A DNA stretch of 5,280 nt. Origin: Candidatus Izemoplasmatales bacterium (GTDB taxonomy: Bacteria; Bacillota_I; Bacilli_A; Izemoplasmatales; Hujiaoplasmataceae). A program made the position numbers and the translations under genes. Position 1 is the stretch's first letter, and every line of letters begins with the position of its first letter. The stretch covers positions 1-5,280 of the forward strand of contig JAQVPE010000081.1 in the NCBI GenBank assembly GCA_028702245.1, given 5' to 3'. Below, one piece after another: positions 1-5,280 of the stretch. The notes below the pieces were generated by a model that worked only from the letters and a program-made list of their open reading frames with translations, made no database searches and was not told the origin of the DNA.

Positions 1-1786
1 TGCCGAGTGTCGCATCAAATGAGGTCGCGTCGCGGTTAATGCCCACAAACGGAACCGATAAGTTTTCAAGTACGGAAAGCCCGGCTAAACACCCGGCCTC
101 CATTGTAAGAACTGTACCATTAACCACCAGGCTCTTAACTTGGGATCCGTTTTCAAACGCCCCTGTCATGATTTTCGTTACCGCTATGCCTTTGTATAGT
201 GTAGGAACAATAATTTCGGTCGCAACGGGATTGACGCCGATAATACCATATGTTTCATCTTCAAGAAGGGCGAACAGAAGCGCCGCCTCTTCCCATATCG
301 CATAGATCGTGAGATCTTCAGCCGGCATTGAAGTAAATAAATAAGGAACATAAGCATCAGGCACACTGCTCCAACCGATGAAATCGTAAAACTCTTTGAA
401 TGGCTCCGTTGGAACAATTAAAGAAGTATTGTACATCAATGTTTGTTCGGGAATCTCGGTTCCTCCCTGAGTATCAAATGTCAGCGTATAGGATTGAATC
501 TGCCATTTGGCATAAAGGGTCATGCCTCCAAGCGGCATTGTTGTTAAAGAAAACGGTTCGGAAAATGCCGAATCAGAGAACCAACCAATAAAAGCATATC
601 CGGTTCTAGTAGGCTCAGAGAATGCCGGCAATTCAGTCAAGTAAGGCAAAGTAACACTCGCAATGGCGGAACCGCCATTGCTGTTGAATGAGATAGTGTA
701 GTTGTTCGGCGTAAACATCGGTTTCATGATAACATCGTCGGTGATTATCGAAGGATCATGATCCCACTCGCTGAAGGTGTATCCTTGTTTTACGGGATTT
801 TCCGGTAAATATGCGCCCACTCCGTGAGGAACATTCAAAGACAACAACAAAGCGCCGTCCTCATCTATAAAACAAACGATATGCGTCAGCAATTCCCATC
901 TCGCAACGAGTTCGAAATCTTTTGTAACTTGATTAGAGTCAAAAAAAGGCGCAGAGTTGATCGAGTCCCCTTGATACCAACCTAGAAATCGATAGCCTTC
1001 TTTTATCGGCTCCGGCAAAATGGCAGATTCACCAAAGGAGATTTCTGTTATCGTTTCACAAAGAGAGCCTCCGCTTGAATCAAAAGTGATTGAATATTCA
1101 CGCTTTGTGAATTGGGCGGTAACAACTGTGTTCTGTGTGACATTTTCATAAATCCCTTCCCAATTCACAAAATCATGTCCGTTTTTGGATATCCCGGTTG
1201 GCGGTGTGGCAGAGCCGCCAACACCAACGATCTGAGATGAATACAGATATCCCGAATCGTCTTTAAATTCAACACTGTAAACCGTTACGATTCGTCCTAG
1301 ATTATCTGTTCGCTCATCCGTATAAGTTACTATCAGATTGCCGCTATCATCAATTTCGACCAAATCAATACCAACCCCATCTGTGCCTCTAAGCACCCCA
1401 AGGTCAAAAAGAACATTCCAAGAATCGTCGTCTTCGTATTGCCATTCCAACTTGTTGTTTAAAGCTCTTAGGAGAACCTGTTTTCCCGGATCTCCTTTGG
1501 GTCCTTCTATTGATTCCAGCCAATCCTCATATGATCCTGAGTAGGCTCCCGCTTCCAAAGCAAGCAAATATACTGAATAGACCTCCGAATCGGATCTAGT
1601 CGCATTCAGCAACGGTTCGGTAGTCGTTAATATTGATGATGTGGGAACCGTTGTTATTGATGATGTCTGGGTCGGTGATGTAGATGAAGTCGTCATGATT
1701 GTCGTTGTTATGGTATCTTGACATCCAAACAAAAAAAAGGCGGTGAATATCAACACTGCGTTAAGATGATGAAGTTTCTTTCTCAT
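1..1786 (-). CDS. Modular surface lipoprotein with InlB-type repeats and BspA-like LRR (3' end beyond window)
   Basis: This is an open frame of 595 codons from ATG at 1786 with no stop before the left edge, so the C-terminus is missing. The start is set by a strong GAGGAGG site about six bases upstream. Seen in the translation: a basic N-terminus (MRKK), a hydrophobic stretch at residues 8-20, and an LFGC lipobox with Cys22 as the predicted lipidated residue. A Thr/Ser-rich linker follows (24-57), then a short YEDWLESIEGPKGDPG collagen-like module and its usual companion region (71-167). InlB-type repeats come next (about 185-498), and then a BspA/LRR_5-like stretch (about 502-595, with GAFENGSQVKSLVVNG). 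Family knowledge: such proteins sit on the outer face of the membrane and serve in adhesion or host and polymer contact. The binding partner is unknown. The gene has its own promoter and diverges from the kinase gene. A run of eight T in the signal-peptide codons is odd. Confident on class, not on function. Confidence 0.9.
   Translation of the reverse strand, partial: MRKKLHHLNAVLIFTAFFLFGCQDTITTTIMTTSSTSPTQTSSITTVPTSSILTTTEPLLNATRSDSEVYSVYLLALEAGAYSGSYEDWLESIEGPKGDPGKQVLLRALNNKLEWQYEDDDSWNVLFDLGVLRGTDGVGIDLVEIDDSGNLIVTYTDERTDNLGRIVTVYSVEFKDDSGYLYSSQIVGVGGSATPPTGISKNGHDFVNWEGIYENVTQNTVVTAQFTKREYSITFDSSGGSLCETITEISFGESAILPEPIKEGYRFLGWYQGDSINSAPFFDSNQVTKDFELVARWELLTHIVCFIDEDGALLLSLNVPHGVGAYLPENPVKQGYTFSEWDHDPSIITDDVIMKPMFTPNNYTISFNSNGGSAIASVTLPYLTELPAFSEPTRTGYAFIGWFSDSAFSEPFSLTTMPLGGMTLYAKWQIQSYTLTFDTQGGTEIPEQTLMYNTSLIVPTEPFKEFYDFIGWSSVPDAYVPYLFTSMPAEDLTIYAIWEEAALLFALLEDETYGIIGVNPVATEIIVPTLYKGIAVTKIMTGAFENGSQVKSLVVNGTVLTMEAGCLAGLSVLENLSVPFVGINRDATSFDATLG
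293..1234 (-). repeat. InlB/Listeria-Bacteroides-type repeat array in the lipoprotein
   Basis: Protein-level repeats, read on the minus strand. An incomplete first unit covers residues about 185-226 (ATPPTGISKNGHDFVNWEG ending in VVTAQF). Fuller units follow at 230-297 (YSITFDSSGG, EGYRFLGW, VARW), 301-358 (divergent; QGYTFSEW, MKPMF), 363-428 (YTISFNSNGG, RTGYAFIGW, LYAKW) and 433-498 (YTLTFDTQGG, FYDFIGW, IYAIW). The pattern of an F-x-x-x-GG strand, then P-x-x-x-GY-x-F-x-GW, then a closing A-x-W is the hallmark of the InlB B-repeat (Flg_new) family, which has a beta-grasp-like fold and occurs in surface proteins. The copies are diverged, with little DNA-level identity, so recent tandem expansion is unlikely. 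Confidence 0.88.
1619..1690 (-). repeat. 24-bp (8-residue) tandem repeat, three copies, in lipoprotein linker
   Basis: Residues 33-56 of the lipoprotein read TSSTSPTQ, TSSITTVP, TSSILTTT, which is three units of eight residues each beginning TSS. At the DNA level the element TATTGATGATGT occurs exactly at 1631-1642 and again at 1655-1666, a spacing of 24 bases. A looser third copy lies near 1679-1690. The repeat falls between the lipidated Cys22 and the folded domains, where a flexible, possibly length-variable spacer is expected. Confidence 0.7.
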
Positions 1787-1824
1787 GTGTTCCTCCTCGG
1801 GTTGATAACTGACTCTCATGACTT

Positions 1825-1844
1825 AACGACAAGAGAATGTCATT
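1825..1844 (-). other. Candidate 5'-terminal stem-loop in lipoprotein mRNA leader
   Basis: Read on the minus strand, AATGACA pairs with TGTCGTT around the loop TTCTCT. This is a 7-bp stem with one G-U wobble. The inferred transcription start, about seven bases past the -10 hexamer at 1851-1856, falls at about 1844, so the hairpin would be at the very 5' end of the transcript. Such hairpins can protect an mRNA from 5'-end decay, and the same DNA could also be an operator. Folding was judged by eye only. Confidence 0.35.
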
Positions 1845-1850
1845 GTTCGT

Positions 1851-1879
1851 ATTATAGCACTATCAAATACCGTGAACAA
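1851..1879 (-). promoter_or_regulatory. Extended -10 promoter of the lipoprotein gene
   Basis: On the minus strand a perfect TATAAT (1851-1856) is preceded by TGC, giving an extended -10 of TGCTATAAT. A weak -35 TTGTTC (1874-1879; three of six consensus bases) lies exactly 17 bases upstream. The predicted start at about 1844 gives a leader of about 58 nt that ends in the strong ribosome binding site. Sigma-A-type dependence is inferred from the motif. Confidence 0.7.
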
Positions 1880-1896
1880 CAATCTGTTAAAATTTG

Positions 1897-1905
1897 TGAT
1901 ATAAT
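1897..1905 (+). promoter_or_regulatory. Extended -10 promoter of the APH-family kinase gene
   Basis: TGATATAAT contains a perfect TATAAT at 1900-1905 with the TGn extension at 1897-1899. There is no good -35 at 16-18 bases upstream (the sequence there is CAACAA-like), so activity would rest on the extended -10 or on an activator. The predicted start near 1911-1912 lies downstream of the ATG at 1906, which excludes that codon as a start and supports translation from 1939. Confidence 0.65.
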
Positions 1906-1928
1906 ATGCTTTCAAGGCATACCAGTCT

Positions 1929-1932
1929 GGAG
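1929..1932 (+). promoter_or_regulatory. Ribosome binding site that decides the kinase start
   Basis: GGAG lies six bases before the ATG at 1939. The alternative in-frame ATG at 1906 directly abuts the -10 hexamer (1900-1905) and lies upstream of the predicted transcript start. The first 11 residues of the longer reading are therefore not expected to be made. Confidence 0.75.
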
Positions 1933-1938
1933 AAATCA

Positions 1939-2862
1939 ATGTTTGAAGACATCAAAGATAATGTCGATTGGAAAAAAATCGAAAAAATCAACTATGGATG
2001 GTCGAGTGACGAAAAATACTATATTGAAACAAATGCTCTCAAACAATATTCGTTGAGAGTATCTGATATTGGTTCATATGAGAAAAAGTTGAAAGAGTAC
2101 AAAACGGTTGAAAAGTATGCAAAACTTGGTTTTGAAATGTCAAAACCGATATCCTTTGGCATTTGCTGCAATAATCAAAAAGTGTATATGCTTTTATCCT
2201 GGGTTGAGGGAGAAGACTTGGAAAAAGCATTGCCTATTCTAAGCGAAAAGGAACAATATCTACTAGGAAGAGAAGCGGGAATGATTCTCAAAAAAATCCA
2301 TGGCATGAAATTACCGAAAAAGCAAATCCCCCTATCGACTAACATAGAGAAAAAGCTCAAGCAACTTTCAGGATATGAATCATCTAGTTTAAGAATACCG
2401 GATGATGAGTACACAATAAAGTATATCAAAGACAACATAAACAAGTTGTGGTCAAAACCGGCGGTCTATCAACACGGTGACTTCCATCCCGGCAACCTTA
2501 TTCTTACTCCAGATGGAAAACTCGGAGTTATCGACTTCAACCGTTGGGGCATCGGTGATCCCTATGAAGAGTTTTATAAGCTTGAGAGTTTTGGAACGGA
2601 TGTGAGCATCCCTTACTGCGTTGGCCAGATTGATGCCTATTTTGATGATGTAGTCCCATCTGATTTTTGGGAAATTCTTGCTGTGTACGTTGCTCACGCT
2701 TCGCTATACTCGATTGTCTGGGCATATCAATTCGGTCAAGATGAAATCGACAACATGACCAGAATATGCCGAAAATCGATGCTTCATTATGATGATTTCA
2801 AGTCAGTTGTTCCTGGATGGTATATGAGTTATCACAATGACTACAAAATTATAACCAAATAG
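1939..2862 (+). CDS. APH-superfamily phosphotransferase (small-molecule kinase, substrate unknown)
   Basis: The product is 307 residues, of normal length for the aminoglycoside/choline-kinase-like phosphotransferase family (PF01636 type). Seen: an N-lobe strand YSLRV followed by the helix YEKKLKEYKTVEK (about 38-59; the basic residue and Glu could be the ATP-positioning pair, with Arg in the usual Lys place). The hinge region is MLLSWVEGEDL (about 84-94). The catalytic loop is HGDFHPGN at 179-186, with Asp181 as the presumed catalytic base and Asn186 as metal ligand. The metal-binding Asp199 lies in VIDFNRWGIGDPYEEFYK. Known for the family: ATP- or GTP-dependent phosphorylation of hydroxyls on antibiotics, choline, sugars and other small molecules, in the cytoplasm. 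The IDFNRWGIGDPYEEF form is seen in many Firmicutes homologues annotated loosely as aminoglycoside kinases, so resistance should not be assumed. It is transcribed singly, away from the lipoprotein gene, and converges on the MBL gene. Confidence 0.85.
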   Translation: MFEDIKDNVDWKKIEKINYGWSSDEKYYIETNALKQYSLRVSDIGSYEKKLKEYKTVEKYAKLGFEMSKPISFGICCNNQKVYMLLSWVEGEDLEKALPILSEKEQYLLGREAGMILKKIHGMKLPKKQIPLSTNIEKKLKQLSGYESSSLRIPDDEYTIKYIKDNINKLWSKPAVYQHGDFHPGNLILTPDGKLGVIDFNRWGIGDPYEEFYKLESFGTDVSIPYCVGQIDAYFDDVVPSDFWEILAVYVAHASLYSIVWAYQFGQDEIDNMTRICRKSMLHYDDFKSVVPGWYMSYHNDYKIITK

Positions 2863-2899
2863 ATAGACAAAAAACACGATACAAATTTAACTATCATTT

Positions 2900-3727
2900 T
2901 TATACTTCGACCTGTAATCCCGGATAAAATCTTTGTAGTCTTTCATGTAAAATCCCATTCATAATGGTCAACGCAATACTGCCCGTACAGTGACCGGTGT
3001 AGTACTTATCTATTTGTTTGGTTTGTAGAAGATATGCGATCTTCTCGATGTTTTCTTTGCTTTCTTCAAATTCCTCGTATCTTGATATCAAGTGGAAGCC
3101 GCCAAAAACCGCATTTATCTTATTGCCGTTAATAATTCTTTCTGCTTGATTGATGATATTGACAATGCCTTTATGTGCGCATCCGGCAAAAAGCACGTGT
3201 CCGCTGTTGGTGTTCACAAGTAGATTTTGTTCGTGATCAAAATTGTCCGCAATCAATTGATTGCCTTTTTTTTGATATAGTGTTTGATTGCTGGTCGGGA
3301 ACAAATCCTTGTTTTCAACCCGGCTGAATAGCATCAGCTCCTCATCAATTCGCAGATCGCCTTCAAAAAGCAAAAACCGGGATCGATCCAACTTCTGGTT
3401 TAATCCGATATAAGAATACTCATTAAGATTTCTCATTGAATATAATTCAGCGAATGCTGTTTTTTGGATATAGATGGTAGCATGATCGTTGATGCTAAGA
3501 AAATGCTCCAACCCGCCGCCGTGGTCGTAATGTCCATGCGATATCACTACGGTATCGACATCATTAATGTCGATTCCGAGTTTACTGGCGTTCAATGCGT
3601 ATAAATCTGTTTGACCAACATCAAACAGCAGTTTGTGTTCATTGGTCTCAGTATAGAAACTTACTCCGTGTTCAGATCCCAAACTCAAATCTCTTTGACT
3701 ATCTTCTACCAACGTTACTAATTTCAC
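2900..3727 (-). CDS. MBL-fold metallohydrolase, COG1237 type
   Basis: The product is a complete 275-residue protein, typical for the group. The start is a GTG codon at 3725-3727, preceded by GAAGG eight bases upstream; no in-frame ATG is found nearby upstream. Seen: an early HGVSFY segment (20-25), LLFDVGQTD (33-41), and the metal-binding signature HGHYDHGGG at 64-72 (His64, His66, Asp68, His69). Further along are AGCAHKGIVN (181-190; His185), GGFHL (209-213; His212) and TGHCTG (244-249; His246), the expected remaining ligands and active-site residues. This set matches the family often annotated as 7,8-dihydropterin-6-yl-methyl-4-(beta-D-ribofuranosyl)aminobenzene 5'-phosphate synthase, after an archaeal pterin pathway. 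In bacteria that name is usually a transferred label and the substrate is unknown. No signal peptide, so probably cytoplasmic. No pterin gene is in the window. It appears monocistronic, with its own candidate promoter. Confidence 0.9.
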   Translation of the reverse strand: MKLVTLVEDSQRDLSLGSEHGVSFYTETNEHKLLFDVGQTDLYALNASKLGIDINDVDTVVISHGHYDHGGGLEHFLSINDHATIYIQKTAFAELYSMRNLNEYSYIGLNQKLDRSRFLLFEGDLRIDEELMLFSRVENKDLFPTSNQTLYQKKGNQLIADNFDHEQNLLVNTNSGHVLFAGCAHKGIVNIINQAERIINGNKINAVFGGFHLISRYEEFEESKENIEKIAYLLQTKQIDKYYTGHCTGSIALTIMNGILHERLQRFYPGLQVEV

Positions 3728-3751
3728 CTTAATTACCTTCTTTCTAATTAA

Positions 3752-3779
3752 ATAATATCACTTCTCGGTTGATTATGAA
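3752..3779 (-). promoter_or_regulatory. Candidate promoter of the MBL hydrolase gene
   Basis: On the minus strand TATTAT (3752-3757) is preceded by TGA, forming an extended -10, and TTCATA (3774-3779; four of six -35 bases) lies 16 bases upstream. The predicted transcript would start near 3745, giving a leader of about 18 nt that just accommodates the GAAGG ribosome binding site. The AT-rich context makes chance matches easy. Confidence 0.45.
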
Positions 3780-3854
3780 AAAACTGGCTGAAAGATGCTC
3801 ACTAAATGATATACTTAATCTCAATATGGATTTCTAATTTCAAGCATTATTTCC

Positions 3855-3882
3855 TTTACTTTTTTCAATTATATGCTACACT
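3855..3882 (+). promoter_or_regulatory. Candidate promoter of the TypA-family gene
   Basis: TTTACT (3855-3860; four of six -35 bases) and TACACT (3877-3882; four of six -10 bases) are separated by 16 bases, with a TGC extension at 3874-3876. Transcription would start near 3889, leaving a leader of about 50 nt that contains most of the inverted repeat at 3885-3920 and a weak purine-rich ribosome binding region (AAAGAAGAGA, 3921-3930). The match is moderate and not unique in this AT-rich stretch. Confidence 0.42.
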
Positions 3883-3884
3883 TA

Positions 3885-3920
3885 ATTGTTTGTTTATTAC
3901 CCACTAATTATGTAAACAAT
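3885..3920. repeat. Inverted repeat in the TypA-family leader
   Basis: ATTGTTT (3885-3891) and AAACAAT (3914-3920) are perfect 7-base inverted arms separated by 22 bases. They lie between the candidate -10 and the ribosome binding region. As RNA the stem would be weak (one G-C pair). As DNA it could be a protein-binding site. Chance is a real possibility in such AT-rich sequence. Confidence 0.3.
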
Positions 3921-3938
3921 AAAGAAGAGAATGATTAT

Positions 3939-5280
3939 ATGAGAGAGAAAAACATCATCAATGTCGGTGTCATTGCCCATGTTGATGCGGGAAAATCAAC
4001 CCTGGTCGATGCCTTACTGAGACAGAGTGGCGTATTTCATGAATATGAGGTTTTGATTGAGCAGGTAATGGATAGCAACGATATCGAAAGAGAACGCGGT
4101 ATCACCATCTATTCAAAGAACTGTGCGATTGAACATAAAGGCACGAAAATCAATATCGTAGACACTCCAGGACATGCGGATTTCTCTAGTGAAGTCGAGC
4201 GGGTCATGAATACGGTCGATACCGTGATTTTACTCGTCGACAGTTCTGAAGGCCCGATGCCGCAAACAAAAGTCGTCCTTCAGAAATCCTTGCAAATCGG
4301 ACTCAAACCGATTGTTTTTATCAATAAAATCGATAAAAAGGATGAAAGGGCGATCGAAGTCGCCGATATGTGTTTTGCTTTGTTCTTAGAACTTGGCGCG
4401 ACCGACTCTCAACTTGACTTTCCCATCATCTATGGAATCGCAAAAGAGGGCATCGCCATGAAAAACATTGATGACGACAGCGACAATTTGGATCCTTTGT
4501 TCGAATGCATCCTTGATCACGTGAAACCATACCCCGACAATTCCGATGAACCGTTGCTACTGCAAGTGTCTTCTTTGGCATATGACGATTACCTTGGCAG
4601 ACTCGGCATCGGCAGAATCAAAAGAGGCAGTATCAAGAGCGGGAAATCATATGTGCTTAGCAAAAGAGACGGCTCGCTAGTCAATATCAAGATCACTAAG
4701 CTGTTTGTCAATGAAGGTTTGATCAAGGTTGAAAAACCGATAGCTTATGCCGGCGATATCGTCATTTTCAGTGGCGTCTCCCATATCTCGATCGGTGAAA
4801 CCGTTTGCGACGAGTCAAACATCGAACCGATGCCGATGATCTCGATCGACAAGCCTACTCTTTCGATGAATTTTCTGGTCAACGACTCGCCTTTCGTCGG
4901 TCAAAGCGGCTCCTTGGTCACAACAAGACAAATTAGAGCGCGACTCTTGAAAGAACTGGAGACCAATGTCGGTTTGGAAATTGAAGAACTAAATAATCTT
5001 GAAGGATATAAAGTAAGCGGCCGGGGTGAACTGCATTTGTCGATACTTCTCGAAAGAATGCGAAGAGAAGGCTTTGAACTTAGCGTTTCAAAGCCCGAAG
5101 TTATCTTAAGACATATTGACGGAAAAGTCCATGAAGCTTATGAAAGAGTGATCGTAAACATCCCAAATGCCTATGTCGGCAGCATCATGCCACAACTCAA
5201 CTCCAGAAAAGGCGTGATGCTCGACATGTCGAGCGAAAATGGTTTTACAAGCATCGAATACTCCATCCCCACAAGAGGCA
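3939..5280 (+). CDS. typA: TypA/BipA-family translational GTPase (3' end beyond window)
   Basis: 447 codons from ATG at 3939 with no stop; TypA proteins are usually about 600-615 residues, so roughly the last quarter is missing. The start follows a weak purine-rich site (AAGAAGAGA). GTPase motifs: G1 AHVDAGKST (13-21), G2 RGIT (53-56), G3 DTPGH (75-79), G4 NKID (129-132), and an atypical G5 region, YGIAK (165-169). Domain II carries GIGRIKRG (223-230). The TypA signature [20 protein letters not shown] (361-380) is intact, followed by LSVSKPEVI and a domain V with YSIPTRG at the edge. Family role: ribosome-binding GTPase involved in 50S assembly, stress and cold adaptation. Two departures from the common TypA form are DAGKST for DHGKTT, and GIA where a Ser-Ala pair normally sits. 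It could be a divergent TypA paralogue rather than the housekeeping copy, but the signature makes EF-G, LepA or Tet(M) unlikely. Confidence 0.9.
   Translation, partial: MREKNIINVGVIAHVDAGKSTLVDALLRQSGVFHEYEVLIEQVMDSNDIERERGITIYSKNCAIEHKGTKINIVDTPGHADFSSEVERVMNTVDTVILLVDSSEGPMPQTKVVLQKSLQIGLKPIVFINKIDKKDERAIEVADMCFALFLELGATDSQLDFPIIYGIAKEGIAMKNIDDDSDNLDPLFECILDHVKPYPDNSDEPLLLQVSSLAYDDYLGRLGIGRIKRGSIKSGKSYVLSKRDGSLVNIKITKLFVNEGLIKVEKPIAYAGDIVIFSGVSHISIGETVCDESNIEPMPMISIDKPTLSMNFLVNDSPFVGQSGSLVTTRQIRARLLKELETNVGLEIEELNNLEGYKVSGRGELHLSILLERMRREGFELSVSKPEVILRHIDGKVHEAYERVIVNIPNAYVGSIMPQLNSRKGVMLDMSSENGFTSIEYSIPTRG

Noticed and set aside
39..591. Short open frames on both strands across the left end
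   Set aside because: They overlap the long lipoprotein frame, whose repeat motifs and lipobox prove it is the real one. The short frames lack ribosome sites and recognisable motifs.
1906..1938. An 11-residue N-terminal extension of the kinase from ATG 1906
   Set aside because: The codon abuts the -10 element and precedes the predicted transcript start. GGAG sits correctly before ATG 1939, and the extension has no family resemblance.
1718..2056. A 112-codon plus-strand frame spanning the divergent control region
   Set aside because: It begins inside the lipoprotein signal-peptide region on the opposite strand and crosses both promoters. It ends inside the kinase gene and resembles no known protein.
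2039..2725. Minus-strand open frames of 62-89 codons inside the kinase gene
   Set aside because: They lie antisense to conserved APH motifs and show only low-complexity translations. Chance open frames explain them.
1939..2862. Recent horizontal acquisition of the kinase gene, from its AT-rich 5' part
   Set aside because: Hand counts in sample lines gave about 33% GC near the 5' end but about 48% near 2581-2640, similar to the neighbours. The signal is not consistent, and no mobile-element ends are seen.
2862..2895. GATAG (2862-2866) and CTATC (2891-2895) in the convergent gap, followed by a T-rich stretch, as a bidirectional terminator
   Set aside because: The stem is only five bases with a loop of about 24 and little G-C. 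That is too weak to call an intrinsic terminator for either gene.
3939..5280. Tet(M)-type ribosomal protection protein, suggested by the [10 protein letters not shown]-loop
   Set aside because: The signature [20 protein letters not shown], the [14 protein letters not shown] segment and the spacing of domains match TypA/BipA, not Tet(M) or EF-G.

Overview
The window looks like chromosomal DNA of a low-to-moderate GC Gram-positive-type bacterium: Bacillota, or a Mollicutes-related lineage of the Acholeplasma/Izemoplasma kind. The reasons are purine-rich Shine-Dalgarno sites, extended -10 (TGnTATAAT) promoters, a lipobox lipoprotein carrying InlB-type (Listeria-Bacteroides) repeats, and TypA and phosphotransferase proteins of Firmicutes flavour. 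All four reading frames use TGG for Trp and have no in-frame TGA, so the code is standard. That argues against Mycoplasma or Spiroplasma. The exact taxon cannot be fixed from this sequence.

Layout, left to right. (1) Positions 1-1786, minus strand: the first 595 codons of a large modular surface lipoprotein that runs off the left edge. It has a signal peptide with lipobox, a Thr/Ser linker with an 8-residue tandem repeat, a short collagen-like module, four to five InlB-type repeats and the start of a BspA-type leucine-rich region. (2) Positions 1787-1938: a 152-bp divergent control region with two back-to-back extended -10 promoters and candidate inverted repeats. (3) Positions 1939-2862, plus strand: a small-molecule kinase of the aminoglycoside phosphotransferase (APH) superfamily. 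(4) A 37-bp convergent gap without a convincing terminator. (5) Positions 2900-3727, minus strand: a complete metallo-beta-lactamase-fold hydrolase of the COG1237 type, with a GTG start. (6) Positions 3728-3938: a 211-bp divergent intergenic region with a candidate promoter for each flanking gene and an inverted repeat in the right-hand leader. (7) Positions 3939-5280, plus strand: the first 447 codons of a TypA/BipA-family translational GTPase that runs off the right edge. Its P-loop is of the EF-G/Tet(M) type rather than the usual TypA type.

The genes alternate in strand (minus, plus, minus, plus), and each appears to have its own promoter. They are therefore probably not one operon and no shared pathway is evident. 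The only physical coupling is the two divergent promoter pairs. I see no tRNA, rRNA, CRISPR array, insertion sequence or phage gene, and no convincing new multi-gene system. The most notable signals are the homopolymer tract in the lipoprotein signal peptide, the compact divergent promoter with operator-like arms, the modular lipoprotein itself and the non-canonical GTPase motifs of the TypA homologue.
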